A stretch of DNA of 64,000 nucleotides from Spartobacteria bacterium UBA695 (GTDB lineage Bacteria > Verrucomicrobiota > Verrucomicrobiia > Chthoniobacterales > Chthoniobacteraceae). The translations under genes and the position numbers were made by a program. This document shows, piece after piece, positions 44,311 through 55,724 of this stretch (position 1 is its first letter; each line of letters begins with the position of its first letter). The notes beneath the pieces are model-generated. The model was not told the origin of the DNA. It was given only the letters and a program-made list of their open reading frames with translations, and ran no database searches. The stretch is from contig DBMP01000005.1 of assembly GCA_002298145.1 (NCBI GenBank), positions 866-64,865 of the forward strand, given 5' to 3'.

Positions 44311-44376
44311 CCCGTAGGAAGCCCGCACCCAAACGCGGACCGACGCGGAGGGCCCTCGATCCTCCGCGTCTTTTTC
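44311..44376 (+). ncRNA. RNA-like element R2, related to R1
   Basis: GGAAGCCC is followed by CCGC-ACCCAAAC-GCGG and a terminator hairpin (GACGCGGAGG with CCTCCGCGTC) and TTTTTC. It aligns with R1 at 16105 with four mismatches and one gap over about 35 bases, with weaker similarity upstream. In R1 the first stem pairs CCGCG with CGCGG; here CCGC with GCGG. Both lie 70-110 bases after a family A element. Confidence 0.5.
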
Positions 44377-44431
44377 TGCCCTCGTTCCCAAACTTTATTC
44401 GGGCCCGAGGAAGAGGAAAAAAGACAGTGGA

Positions 44432-44557
44432 CTGACGCAAAGGCGCAAAGGCGCAAAGGCGCAAAGGCGCAAAGGCGCAAAGGCGCAAAGGCGCAAAGGC
44501 GCAAAGAACGGAACCGTTTGCCTTCGTCTTCTTTGCGGCTTTGCGCCTTTGCGTGAG
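44432..44557. repeat. family B element with an 8-bp tandem array
   Basis: The left part (44435-44506) is a near-perfect tandem run of GCGCAAAG, about nine units. The right arm (44531-44557) begins CTTTGCGGCTTTGCGCC and ends GCGTGAG. It is an expanded family B hairpin with no gene. It is followed by a stretch resembling other CTCTGTGG-type dispersed words and the ppdK terminator. Confidence 0.8.
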
Positions 44558-44621
44558 AATCATCCTCTTCCCCCCTCCGTGCGCTCCGTGTCCTCTGTGG
44601 TGAGTCTTAAAAAACGGCGCA

Positions 44622-44660
44622 AAAAAAGGCCGTCCGGATTTCTCCGAACGGCCTTTCAAC
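44622..44660 (-). terminator. intrinsic terminator of ppdK
   Basis: AAAGGCCGTTCGG pairs with CCGGACGGCCTTT around AGAAAT; the minus strand ends in a T-run (A-run at 44620-44627). Confidence 0.85.
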
Positions 44661-44694
44661 TGAGTTGATCAGTATGCCTTGATCTTTTAGCGCA

Positions 44695-47640
<2,946 letters not shown>

Positions 47641-47940
47641 ATTGATTTTCAGTTGGTTGTAAATCCCGGGGTTCATAGCCCGGGGTTTAAAAACGGGCGC
47701 TGCATTTTTTCGGAATGCCAAGACGCCTTGATCGCGCGTTGACTCGTTTGGGACGGCCGATGGATTCGCCACGTCATGTTGCTTTCCATCACCAATTCCC
47801 CACGCGAAAAAAGCCGACAGACCAGAAAGGCGCTGAGCCTCTCACACATCGCTTAAAGCGTAAATATTAAATTGGAAGTTTTGCTAATAGTTGAAACTTC
47901 CGCACAAGCTGTAACGTGTTTGTAACGCGCCACGCCATTG
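47641..47940. other. ppdK leader region without a gene
   Basis: The 300 bases between ppdK and the EamA gene hold a CCCGGGG hairpin near the ppdK start (about 47667-47690) and a perfect 8-bp inverted repeat, GGAAGTTT (47874-47881) and AAACTTCC (47894-47901), 12 bases apart, in an AT-rich patch. This is a candidate operator. No ORF is convincing. Confidence 0.4.
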
Positions 47941-48372
47941 CTATTTCCAAGCCAGCAGCAGCGCGCCCGCGACGATGAGGGCCGCGCCGCAACCCTCGCG
48001 GAAGTGGAGCCGCTCGCCGAGGAACAAGGCGGAAAGGGCGATGACAAAGACCACGCTGAGCTTGTCGATGGGGGCCACGCGGGAGGCTTCGCCCAATTGC
48101 AACGCGCGGAAATAGCAGACCCACGAGCAGCCCGTCGCGAGGCCCGAGAGCGTGAGGAAGGTCCACGTGCGGCCCGAGAGTGCCGCGAGGTTGGAGGCCT
48201 GTCCGAGGCCGAGGGCCAGCAGCCAGGCGAAGACGCCCACGACCGTTGTGCGAATGGCCGTAGCGAGATTGGAGTCCACGCCGGTAACGCCGATTTTTGC
48301 GAGCACCGCCGTCCATCCTGCGAAGAAAGCCGAGAGCAGCGCCCAGAGCTGCCAGTTGTCCCAAAGTTTCAT
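47941..48372 (-). CDS. half-size EamA-like transporter
   Basis: A 143-residue membrane protein with five hydrophobic helices, the size of one EamA repeat. It opens MKLWDNWQLWALLSAFFAGWTAVLAKIG and ends with the typical APIDKLSVVFVIALSALFLGERL block. Such half-size DMT proteins work as homodimers. The substrate is unknown. It is divergent from the MBL-fold gene. I start at the ATG at 48372 because the upstream codons in the same frame are not membrane-like. Confidence 0.85.
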   Translation of the reverse strand: MKLWDNWQLWALLSAFFAGWTAVLAKIGVTGVDSNLATAIRTTVVGVFAWLLALGLGQASNLAALSGRTWTFLTLSGLATGCSWVCYFRALQLGEASRVAPIDKLSVVFVIALSALFLGERLHFREGCGAALIVAGALLLAWK

Positions 48373-48425
48373 GGGACGATACTGTGGGGCATTCCCCGGG
48401 GAAAAACAATCCGCAGGGGCGGGCT

Positions 48426-48453
48426 TTGATTTCGGGGCATTTCGGATTACAAT
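48426..48453 (+). promoter_or_regulatory. candidate promoter of the MBL-fold gene
   Basis: TTGATT (48426-48431) and TACAAT (48448-48453) are 16 bases apart, placing a start site about 48460, only five bases before the GTG at 48465. If correct, the message is nearly leaderless. Confidence 0.4.
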
Positions 48454-48464
48454 GCTCCGTATCC

Positions 48465-49442
48465 GTGGATAAACCATTATCATCCGAGCACGAAGCGATC
48501 AGTCCCATTCGCAAAAAACCGCGGGAGCTTGGCGAACGCAAGCCGACGGTCGGCGCGCGCAAAGTGGGCCTTAAACCAGCGCAGGGCTGGCATAAGCGCA
48601 ACTTCGTTACGGAAGTTTTAATTCCCTCCCTCTTCACCAAACGCACCGGCCCGCGCAAGCCTAAGGCCGCGCCTCGGTTCCCGAAACTCAAGGCGGGCGA
48701 GATCGGCCTGACATGGGTGGGCCACTCCTCCTTCCTCGTCCAGACGCCCAAGGCCAATCTCCTCGTGGACCCCATCTGGGCCAAATGGCTCAAGGGCATT
48801 AAGCGCCTGCGCAACCCGGCCTTTGACATCGACGACCTGCCCGGTATCGACCTGGTCCTCGTCACCCACGCCCATTTCGACCACCTCGACCGCCGCACCC
48901 TGCGCAAAGTCGCCGAAAAGCAGCCCATCGTCGTCCCGTTCAAAGTCGGCAACCTTGTCCACGACCTCGGCTTCAAAAGCGTGCACGAGCTGGATTACTG
49001 GGATTGCTTCCAGCGCGGCGCGGCGCGGATCACGCTCACGCCCTGCCGCCACTGGGGCGCGCGGATGCTCCACGATTCGCACCGCGGCTTCGGCGGCTAC
49101 ATCATCGAGGTCGATGGGCGGACGATTTTTCATTGCGGCGACACCGCCTTTTTCGAGGGCTTCAAGGAAATCGGCAGGCGCTTCAAAATCGACATCGCGC
49201 TCCTGCCCATCGGCGCGTACGACCCGCCCAGCGGCCGTCAGGTCCACATGAACCCCGAGGAAGCCCTGCAAGCCTTCCAGGACCTTGGCGCGAGATGGAT
49301 GGTCCCCATGCACTACGGCACCTTCCGCCTCAGCTATGAGCCGCCCGAGGAACCGCTCCAGCGCCTCCACGCTGCCGCCAAGGCGCAGGGTTTGGAAAAG
49401 CGCATAGCCGTCATGACCGAGGGCCTGCCCGTGGTTTTCTAG
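48465..49442 (+). CDS. metallo-beta-lactamase-fold hydrolase (NAPE-PLD/RomA-like)
   Basis: A 325-residue hydrolase. VGHSSFLVQTPKANLLVDPIW is the usual first block, and LVTHAHFDHLDRRTL carries the metal-binding HxHxDH. A later H in GARMLHDSHRGFGGYI and the D in FHCGDTAFFEG complete the site. The C-terminal VPMHYGTFRLSYEPPEE is the standard end. Homologues include N-acyl-phosphatidylethanolamine phospholipases. I use GTG at 48465, as no in-frame ATG precedes the fold sensibly; a longer ORF upstream is antisense to the EamA gene. Confidence 0.9.
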   Translation: MDKPLSSEHEAISPIRKKPRELGERKPTVGARKVGLKPAQGWHKRNFVTEVLIPSLFTKRTGPRKPKAAPRFPKLKAGEIGLTWVGHSSFLVQTPKANLLVDPIWAKWLKGIKRLRNPAFDIDDLPGIDLVLVTHAHFDHLDRRTLRKVAEKQPIVVPFKVGNLVHDLGFKSVHELDYWDCFQRGAARITLTPCRHWGARMLHDSHRGFGGYIIEVDGRTIFHCGDTAFFEGFKEIGRRFKIDIALLPIGAYDPPSGRQVHMNPEEALQAFQDLGARWMVPMHYGTFRLSYEPPEEPLQRLHAAAKAQGLEKRIAVMTEGLPVVF

Positions 49443-49503
49443 GCGACATTGTTTGCCCGCTAATATATAGAGATGGGCTTCAGACAACCTCCCGCCCATC
49501 CCA

Positions 49504-49854
49504 ATGAGACCTCCCACGCGCATGATCGTTAGCACTACCTTTCAGCTCGACGGCTACGTCATTACCGAATACCTCGGCCTCGTGCGCGGGATCATCGTGC
49601 GCTCTCCCACGATAACCCAAGGCCTGCTGGGTGGGCTCAAGAGCATCATCGGTGGCCAGATCGGCGCTTACACCGAAATGTGCGAGCAGGCGAGGGAACA
49701 AGCCTACGAAATCATGATCACCCATGCCCAGGGGCTCGGAGCCAATGCGATTGTCGGCGTCTCCTACGATGCTTCCGATGTCGGCGCGGGCCAGTCCTCC
49801 GCCACAGAAGTCCTCTGCTACGGCACCGCCGTCGTGGTGGAAAAAGCGCCGTAA
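49504..49854 (+). CDS. YbjQ/UPF0145 family protein
   Basis: A 116-residue protein (or 110 from the ATG at 49522). MIVSTTFQLDGYVITEYLGL, then GIIVRSPTITQGLLGGLKS and AQGLGANAIVGVSYDASDV are the characteristic YbjQ blocks, a small pentameric beta-rich fold once called a heavy-metal-binding domain. The function is unknown. It follows the MBL gene with a gap of 61 bases on the same strand. Confidence 0.9.
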   Translation: MRPPTRMIVSTTFQLDGYVITEYLGLVRGIIVRSPTITQGLLGGLKSIIGGQIGAYTEMCEQAREQAYEIMITHAQGLGANAIVGVSYDASDVGAGQSSATEVLCYGTAVVVEKAP

Positions 49855-49877
49855 AGCGCCGTAACGAGGCGGCGCTA

Positions 49878-50585
49878 CTAAAGCTTTTTCAGCCGCATCC
49901 GGTGGCGCCAGCGCAGGCGCATCCAGTTATTCCACGTCTTGCGGATCTTGTCGCGGGGCGAGAGCGGGTTGCGCACAAGCCCGTTGCCAGGTTTCACAAT
50001 CTGCGCCAGCACCGCCTCCAGCGTGAGGGTCTCGGTTTGCAGCACCGTGTAGGCCGACCCCATGGAATTCTCATGGTGGGCATCGCTGCCCGAGGTCATT
50101 GGGTAGCCCTTGCGCGTGGCGTACTTTACCGCCTGCCGGTTGCAGAACTGGAACGTCGTCGCCGCGTTGAACACCTCCACCGCGTCCACATCGAGCGTCT
50201 CCAGCACCGATTGCCGGATACCCGCGCGGAAATAATCATACGGATGAGCCGGGATCGCCAGGCCGCCCCGTTCGTGGATCTCCCGGCAGACCTCGATCGC
50301 CGGTTCCCCCTTCATATTGGGGAGCGTCACCCCGAGGCAGAGCAGGTGGCCCTCGTGGGTCGAGACCTCCACGCCCGGGATCACCAGGAAGCCGTCCACC
50401 GGCAGCCCGTCGGCGCGGATCAGCCCCTTGCGGGCCAGGTAATCCATCCCTTCACAGGTATTGTGGTCGGTCAGAGCGAGGCCATGGAGCCCCTTCGCCT
50501 TCGCTGCGGCGATCAACTCCTCTGGCGTGCTCACCCCGTCCCCCGAGAAGAACGAGTGCGTGTGCAGGTCAATATTGAGGGGCAT
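49878..50585 (-). CDS. PHP-domain phosphoesterase
   Basis: A 235-residue PHP protein with the metal-binding order DLHTHSFFSGDG, LTDHNTCEG, and GSDAHHE. The histidines and aspartates at these places are the usual trinuclear metal ligands. Such proteins act on phosphoesters such as 3',5'-nucleotides (YciV/TrpH type) or are uncharacterised. I use the ATG at 50585 (MPLNIDLHTH). It is convergent with ybjQ and divergent from hom. Confidence 0.9.
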   Translation of the reverse strand: MPLNIDLHTHSFFSGDGVSTPEELIAAAKAKGLHGLALTDHNTCEGMDYLARKGLIRADGLPVDGFLVIPGVEVSTHEGHLLCLGVTLPNMKGEPAIEVCREIHERGGLAIPAHPYDYFRAGIRQSVLETLDVDAVEVFNAATTFQFCNRQAVKYATRKGYPMTSGSDAHHENSMGSAYTVLQTETLTLEAVLAQIVKPGNGLVRNPLSPRDKIRKTWNNWMRLRWRHRMRLKKL

Positions 50586-50758
50586 GCCCCAACTATGGCG
50601 CAGAAAGTGGGTGGGGGAAAGAGGAGAAATTGCCGCAATAACGTGACAACTCTGTAACGGCGCGCGCTTTTTCCCCAGGTTTCGCAAGCGCCTCCCCATT
50701 TCTTAATCCATCCGCGCCTTGCCAAGCGGCCCGACTCGGCGCAAAATGCCTATTTCAT

Positions 50759-52066
50759 ATGCGAAAAATCGGCATTGGCATTGCAGGCTTAGGCACCATC
50801 GGGTTGGGCGTTTACAAGCATTTGGAGGGCAACCGCCGGTTGCTCACCGAACGTCTCGGCCTGGAGCTTACGGTTACCAAGATCGCGGACCTCGACCCCG
50901 AGCGCCCGCGAACACCCATGCCCCCGCGCGAACTTTTCACCAATGACTGGCACGACTTGATCAATGACCCCGAGGTCCAGGTCGTCGTCGAGCTTATGGG
51001 CGGCATCAAAGTCCCCTACGACTTCGTTACCGCCGCCCTGGAAAAAGGCAAAATCGTCGTCACCGCCAACAAGGCCCTCCTGGCCGAACGGGGCAAGGAA
51101 ATCTTCGCCCTCGCCGCCGAGAAGCGCGTCCCCGTTTTCTACGAAGCCGCCGCCGCTGGTGGCGTGCCCATCATCAAAGCCCTCAAAGAAGCGTTCGTGG
51201 CCAACCACATCCGCTCCATGCACGGCATCATCAACGGCACCAGCAACTACATCCTCACCCGGATGAGCCAGGCGGGTCTCAGCTTCGATGCCGCCCTTAA
51301 GGAAGCCCAGGCCGCCGGTTACGCCGAGGCCGACCCCACCCTCGACATCAACGGCTGGGACGCCGCCCACAAAGCCATCATCCTCGCCTCCCTGGCCTAC
51401 GGCTTCTGGGTCGATACCAACGACATCCACGTCGAGGGCATCCAGAATATTACCGCCGCCGATATCGAATTCGCCGAAAAGCTCGGCTACAAAATCAAGC
51501 TCCTCGGCGTCGTCAAAGCCGATGAAGCCTGCGTCGAGAACTGCAAAGTCGAAGTGCGCGTTCACCCGACCTTGATCCCCAAGGACCACGTCCTCGCATC
51601 CGTCAACGGCGTCTTCAACGCCGTCGCGGTCAACGGCGACGTCGTCGGCGAGACCCTCTTCTACGGACGCGGCGCGGGCCAGGACGCCACCGCCAGCGCC
51701 GTCATTAGCGACATCGCCGAAGCCGCCGTCGCGCTCGAGATCCCGCGGCCGAATTTCGGCTTCGTCCCGCACGGCCTCTACGCCGGGTGCAAGCCCATCG
51801 ACGAAGTCATCACCCCCTACTACCTGCGGCTCGCCGTCGTCGACCGGCCCGGCGTCCTCGCGCTCATCACCGGCATCCTCTCCGAGGAGCAGATCGGCAT
51901 TTCGTCCGTCATCCAGCCCGAATCCTCCGAAGAGCAGACCGTCCCGCTCGTCCTCATGCTGCACAGCGCGGCCCAGGGCCGAATGAACCGCGCGGCGGAG
52001 AAAATCGCCGCCCTCGATTGCGTCAAATGCCCGCCGCAAGTCCTGCGGGTCGAAACCTTCGCTTGA
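50759..52066 (+). CDS. hom: homoserine dehydrogenase
   Basis: A 435-residue enzyme reducing aspartate semialdehyde to homoserine. It begins MRKIGIGIAGLGTIGLGVYK (NAD-binding GxGxxG). The middle block is GIINGTSNYILTRMSQAGLSFD and AEADPTLDINGWDAAHKAIIL, which holds the catalytic D and K. The C-terminal ACT domain starts about 350 with LRLAVVDRPGVLALITGIL, likely the threonine feedback site. It is followed 29 bases later by thrC and is the first gene of the hom-thrC-rdgB operon. Confidence 0.97.
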   Translation: MRKIGIGIAGLGTIGLGVYKHLEGNRRLLTERLGLELTVTKIADLDPERPRTPMPPRELFTNDWHDLINDPEVQVVVELMGGIKVPYDFVTAALEKGKIVVTANKALLAERGKEIFALAAEKRVPVFYEAAAAGGVPIIKALKEAFVANHIRSMHGIINGTSNYILTRMSQAGLSFDAALKEAQAAGYAEADPTLDINGWDAAHKAIILASLAYGFWVDTNDIHVEGIQNITAADIEFAEKLGYKIKLLGVVKADEACVENCKVEVRVHPTLIPKDHVLASVNGVFNAVAVNGDVVGETLFYGRGAGQDATASAVISDIAEAAVALEIPRPNFGFVPHGLYAGCKPIDEVITPYYLRLAVVDRPGVLALITGILSEEQIGISSVIQPESSEEQTVPLVLMLHSAAQGRMNRAAEKIAALDCVKCPPQVLRVETFA

Positions 52067-52095
52067 TTCAAAAAGCCCTTTTCCCAACCAGCCAG

Positions 52096-53190
52096 ATGTC
52101 TACACCCAACTTCCTCAACGACCGGGGCATCGTCGCCCGTTATAGAGAGTACCTCCCCGTCACGGATTCGACGCCCATCATCTCCCTCAACGAAGGCTCC
52201 ACACCGCTCATCCACTCGCCCAAACTGAGCACCATGGTGGGCCGCGGCTGCAACGTCTTCATCAAATACGAAGGCCTCAACCCCACCGGATCGTTCAAAG
52301 ACCGGGGCATGACCATGGCCATCTCGAAAGCCGTCGAAGCCGGGTCGAAAGCCGTCATCTGCGCCTCCACCGGCAACACCTCCGCCGCCGCCGCCGCCTA
52401 CGCCGCCCGGGCCGATATCGACTGTATCGTGCTCTTGCCCGCGGGCAAAATCGCCCTCGGCAAGCTCGCCCAGGCCTTCATGTACGGCGCGAAAGTCGTC
52501 GCCATCGAAGGCAACTTCGACCAGGCCCTCGACCTCGTCCGCGAGATCGGCGCGACCGAGCCCATCACCATCGTTAACTCGATCAACCCCTACCGCCTCG
52601 AAGGCCAGAAAACCGCCTCCTTCGAAATCATCGAGGCCCTCGGCGACGCCCCGCAGGTCCACATCCTGCCCGTCGGCAACGCCGGGAACATCAGCGCCTA
52701 CTGGAAGGGCTACCGCGAGTTTAAGGAAAAGGGCAAATCCACCCGCTTGCCCATGATGGTCGGCTTCCAGGCCGCCGGTTCCGCGCCCATCTACTACGAT
52801 AAAGTCATCCAGAACCCCGAGACCATCGCCACCGCCATCCGCATCGGCAACCCGGCGAGCTGGGACCTCGCCCGCGCCGCTCTTCGGGACTCCAACGGCG
52901 CCATCGACATCGTCAAAGACGACCGCATCCTGGCCGCCCAGGCCTGGCTCGCCGCGAAGGAAGGCATCTTCGTCGAACCGGCCAGCGCTGCCTCCATCGC
53001 GGGCCTCTTCAAGTGCATCCAGGGGGTCGAGCCCGCCTTCAATTTCAGCCGCGTCCCGGACGGCTCCAACATCGTCTGCACCGTCACCGGCCACGGCCTC
53101 AAAGACCCCGACGTCGCCAAGGAACAGTGCAAAGGCATCATCGCCGCCAAAGCCGAGAAATCGGCGATCATGAAATTGATCGGCCGCTAA
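52096..53190 (+). CDS. thrC: threonine synthase
   Basis: A 364-residue PLP enzyme that makes threonine from phosphohomoserine. The PLP lysine is in NPTGSFKDRGMTMA, and ICASTGNTSAAAAAYAARA is the phosphate/amine-binding block. The glycine-rich loop LPVGNAGNISAYW is also intact. It is the shorter, monomeric-type class. Gene order hom-thrC is normal; thrB is not here. It uses the ATG at 52096. Confidence 0.97.
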   Translation: MSTPNFLNDRGIVARYREYLPVTDSTPIISLNEGSTPLIHSPKLSTMVGRGCNVFIKYEGLNPTGSFKDRGMTMAISKAVEAGSKAVICASTGNTSAAAAAYAARADIDCIVLLPAGKIALGKLAQAFMYGAKVVAIEGNFDQALDLVREIGATEPITIVNSINPYRLEGQKTASFEIIEALGDAPQVHILPVGNAGNISAYWKGYREFKEKGKSTRLPMMVGFQAAGSAPIYYDKVIQNPETIATAIRIGNPASWDLARAALRDSNGAIDIVKDDRILAAQAWLAAKEGIFVEPASAASIAGLFKCIQGVEPAFNFSRVPDGSNIVCTVTGHGLKDPDVAKEQCKGIIAAKAEKSAIMKLIGR

Positions 53191-53204
53191 GGAACCCTGC
53201 CGCA

Positions 53205-53795
53205 ATGCCGCGCCCGCTGCTCATCGCCACCCGCAACCGCCACAAGACCGGCGAAATCGCCGCGCTCCTGGGCGGGGCCTTCCGGATCGAGGACCTCGCG
53301 TTTCACCCGGAGATCCCCGAAGTCGAGGAGACCGGCGCGACCTTTGCCGAAAACGCCGCGCTCAAAGCCGTCACCGTCTCCCGCTACTCGGGCGGCCTCG
53401 TGCTCGCGGATGACTCCGGCCTCGAAGTCGATGCCCTCGGCGGCGCGCCCGGCGTCCGTTCCGCCCGGTTCGCCGGGGAAAAAGCCACCGATTGCCAAAA
53501 CCTCGAACTCCTGCTCCAAAAGCTGGAAGGCAAGACGGCGCGCACCGCCCGGTTCCGTTGCGTCATCGCCATCGCCGACAGCGGCAAGCTCGTCACCACC
53601 TTTGACGGCGCGTGCGAAGGTCGCATCATCGACGCCCCGCGCGGCCAGGATGGCTTTGGGTACGACCCGGTATTTATCCCCGAAGGGCGCGAGGAGACCT
53701 TTGCCGAACTTCCCGGCGAAGTGAAAAACGCCATGAGCCACCGGGGCAAAGCCATGGCGCTCGCCCTCGAATGGCTGCGCAACGGCAGTTTCTAG
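53205..53795 (+). CDS. rdgB: dITP/XTP pyrophosphatase
   Basis: A 196-residue HAM1-type enzyme that removes dITP and XTP from the nucleotide pool. It begins LLIATRNRHKTGEIAALL (S/T-xx-N-xx-K), then ADDSGLEVDALGGAPGVRSA, the catalytic aspartate block, and GFGYDPVFIPEG, and ends SHRGKAMA. It lies 14 bases after thrC. A tail-end partial GCAAAG right arm follows the gene. Confidence 0.95.
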   Translation: MPRPLLIATRNRHKTGEIAALLGGAFRIEDLAFHPEIPEVEETGATFAENAALKAVTVSRYSGGLVLADDSGLEVDALGGAPGVRSARFAGEKATDCQNLELLLQKLEGKTARTARFRCVIAIADSGKLVTTFDGACEGRIIDAPRGQDGFGYDPVFIPEGREETFAELPGEVKNAMSHRGKAMALALEWLRNGSF

Positions 53796-53884
53796 CCCCC
53801 CGCAACGACACAGAAGCCCAAAGCTCTGCCGGGGGGAAAAACCCTCTTTTCGCTTCTTCGGGACCTCTGTGGAGAGTGCCTTTT

Positions 53885-53912
53885 CCTTTGCGTCTTAGCG
53901 TCTTTGCGTGAG
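53885..53912. repeat. family B right-type arm
   Basis: CCTTTGCGTCTTAGCGTC followed by TTTGCGTGAG is a right-type arm with one drifted word. A possible eroded left arm (ACACAGAAGCCCAAAG) lies at about 53808-53825. It sits between rdgB and the UbiA gene. Confidence 0.55.
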
Positions 53913-53950
53913 GCCTTGTTTTTCCCCGGGGGATTCCCTTAACTTCATCC

Positions 53951-54826
53951 ATGGCCTTCGATTCCGTTCGCCGGGTGCTCACCTTCATCCGGTTTTCCCA
54001 CACCGTTTTTGCCCTTCCCTTTGCCCTCGGCTCCATGGTCGTCGCCGCCAAGGGGTTCCCGCCGCTCTGGATCTGCGGGTGGATTCTCGTGGCCATGGCG
54101 GCGGCGCGGACGGCGGCGATGTCCTTTAACCGCCTTGCCGACTGGCAGATGGACCAGCGCAATCCCCGCACCGAGGGGCGCCACCGGCTCATCTCCCACA
54201 GCGGCGCGGTCGCCCTCTGCGCGGCCAGCTCGGCCCTCTTTATTTTCGCCGCCTGGGCCCTTAATCCCCTTTGCTTTGCCCTGAGCCCCGTGGCGCTGGC
54301 CATCGTCTTTTTCTACTCGCTGACCAAGCGTTTTACCTCCCTTTGCCACTTCTTCCTCGGGCTGGCCCTGGCCGTTTCGCCCGTCGGCGCATGGCTGGCC
54401 GTCACCGGGCAGTTCGCGCTCGCCCCGCTGGTGCTCGCCGCCGGGGTTGTCTTCTGGGTCGCCGGGTTTGACGTAATCTACGCCACGCAGGACTTCGAGT
54501 TCGACCGCCGGGAGGGCTGGCACTCTCTGGTCGTGCACTTGGGCATCCCGCGCAGCCTGCAACTGGCTCAGGCGTTGCACGTCGTCATGGCGCTGCTCTT
54601 GGTCGGCTTCGGCTTGGCGGCGGGGCTGGGGAAAATCTACTTCGCCAGCCTCGTGCTGGTCCTGGGCGCGCTGATCTACGAGCACCGGGTGGCCCGGCGG
54701 CTCGATCTGGATGCCATCAACGCCGCCTTCTTTACCAGCAACGCCTTCGTGGGGCTGGTCTTTGTCGCCGCTACCTGGGCAGACACTTTTCCCATGCCGT
54801 ATCTCGCGACGATTTTCCGACTCTGA
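53951..54826 (+). CDS. UbiA-family prenyltransferase, MqnP-like
   Basis: A 291-residue membrane prenyltransferase with about eight helices. The two Asp-rich motifs are NRLADWQMDQRNPRTEGR (first) and DVIYATQDFEFDRREG (second). The opening FIRFSHTVFALPFALGSM is typical of the MqnP/UbiA-like enzymes that prenylate a futalosine-pathway intermediate; ubiquinone UbiA is the alternative. No mqn or ubi neighbour is here to decide. The last 56 bases overlap the tail of the DUF433 gene on the other strand. Confidence 0.85.
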   Translation: MAFDSVRRVLTFIRFSHTVFALPFALGSMVVAAKGFPPLWICGWILVAMAAARTAAMSFNRLADWQMDQRNPRTEGRHRLISHSGAVALCAASSALFIFAAWALNPLCFALSPVALAIVFFYSLTKRFTSLCHFFLGLALAVSPVGAWLAVTGQFALAPLVLAAGVVFWVAGFDVIYATQDFEFDRREGWHSLVVHLGIPRSLQLAQALHVVMALLLVGFGLAAGLGKIYFASLVLVLGALIYEHRVARRLDLDAINAAFFTSNAFVGLVFVAATWADTFPMPYLATIFRL

Positions 54827-55724
54827 CGCGCCGCTTCTTGCGGAATTTGATCGAGCCCCGGTGGGTGTGCCAGAGCCGGGTGGCCATGTAGTAGATGTCC
54901 TTGGTGCGAACGCCCAGCGACGTCGTATCCATGTAGAAGGGAGCGAGGCCCAACGCCAGTTTGAACTGGGCTGCCATGCGCTTGAACAGCGGCATCGCCG
55001 CCACGTAGAGCGCCGGGTTGCGCAGGGTGATCTTGATGTACTTGTGCCCGGCGAGGCGTTCAACGGCGGCGATATCCGGCCAGGCAATGACGTGCGTGCG
55101 CCAGCGGCGGTCGAAAACGCCTTCCGGGGAGACCGTCACGGTGGGCAGGTCGGGAAATTGGGGGTGGTAGAGCTCGATGCTCTCGTCGAGATCCGGGCTG
55201 CCGTCGGCCTCCGGTTCCGGCACGTACGGGTTGGGCAGGAGCTCGTCGTGCTCCTCCGGCTCCTCCGAGGACGGCTCAGAGAAGATTGCCTGAGCCGCGG
55301 GCAGATCTGAGAAGATGGCCTGGGCCGCGGGTAGCTCAGCGCTGGGCGACGTGGCGGCGGCCCCCTCGATGGGCGACCCGAGCGGCGTCATTTTCCGGCC
55401 GGGCGCGGAGGATACCGGGGTGTTCAGCGGGGCGGGGCCCGTTTTGGGCAGGGCCGATGAGGAGGCGGGGGCGGCAGCAGTGCCTTCGGCCACTTCGATC
55501 TCCCTCAGAGCGGATTCCGGGTCGTCGATCAACCGGGAGGCATAGGCGACCGCCTCCGTGAGGTCCTCCATGGTCAGGACGGGCAGCATCCGAATGACAT
55601 CTTCGCGTTGATGTCCGCTGGAAAGCAGGGCGATGACCGCCGATACCGTAATGTGCGTGTCGCGAATGCACGCTTTGCCTCCCATGATAGTGGGATCTTT
55701 GGTGACGCGAAAAAACTCGGCCAT
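54771..55724 (-). CDS. DUF433 domain fused to a C-terminal PH-like domain
   Basis: A 317-residue protein. Residues 1-70 (ITVSAVIALLSSGHQREDVI after MGGKACIRDTHI) are a DUF433 domain, a small helix-turn-helix-like fold usually found as a stand-alone antitoxin-type protein of about 75 residues. A low-complexity Pro/Ala/Ser/Glu linker (about 80-190) follows, containing a direct repeat LPAAQAIFS. The C-terminus (190-317) has WRTHVIAWPDIAAVERL and YIKITLRNPALY, a PH-like, STM3941-style block. No toxin is adjacent. The last 56 bases overlap ubiA tail to tail. Confidence 0.75.
   Translation of the reverse strand: MAEFFRVTKDPTIMGGKACIRDTHITVSAVIALLSSGHQREDVIRMLPVLTMEDLTEAVAYASRLIDDPESALREIEVAEGTAAAPASSSALPKTGPAPLNTPVSSAPGRKMTPLGSPIEGAAATSPSAELPAAQAIFSDLPAAQAIFSEPSSEEPEEHDELLPNPYVPEPEADGSPDLDESIELYHPQFPDLPTVTVSPEGVFDRRWRTHVIAWPDIAAVERLAGHKYIKITLRNPALYVAAMPLFKRMAAQFKLALGLAPFYMDTTSLGVRTKDIYYMATRLWHTHRGSIKFRKKRRVRVGKSSRDTAWEKCLPR

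Noticed and set aside
44435..44506. CRISPR-like array from regular GCGCAAAG words
   Set aside because: There are no unique spacers; the units are continuous 8-bp tandem copies.
50789..52087. 432-residue minus-strand ORF
   Set aside because: Antisense shadow of hom.
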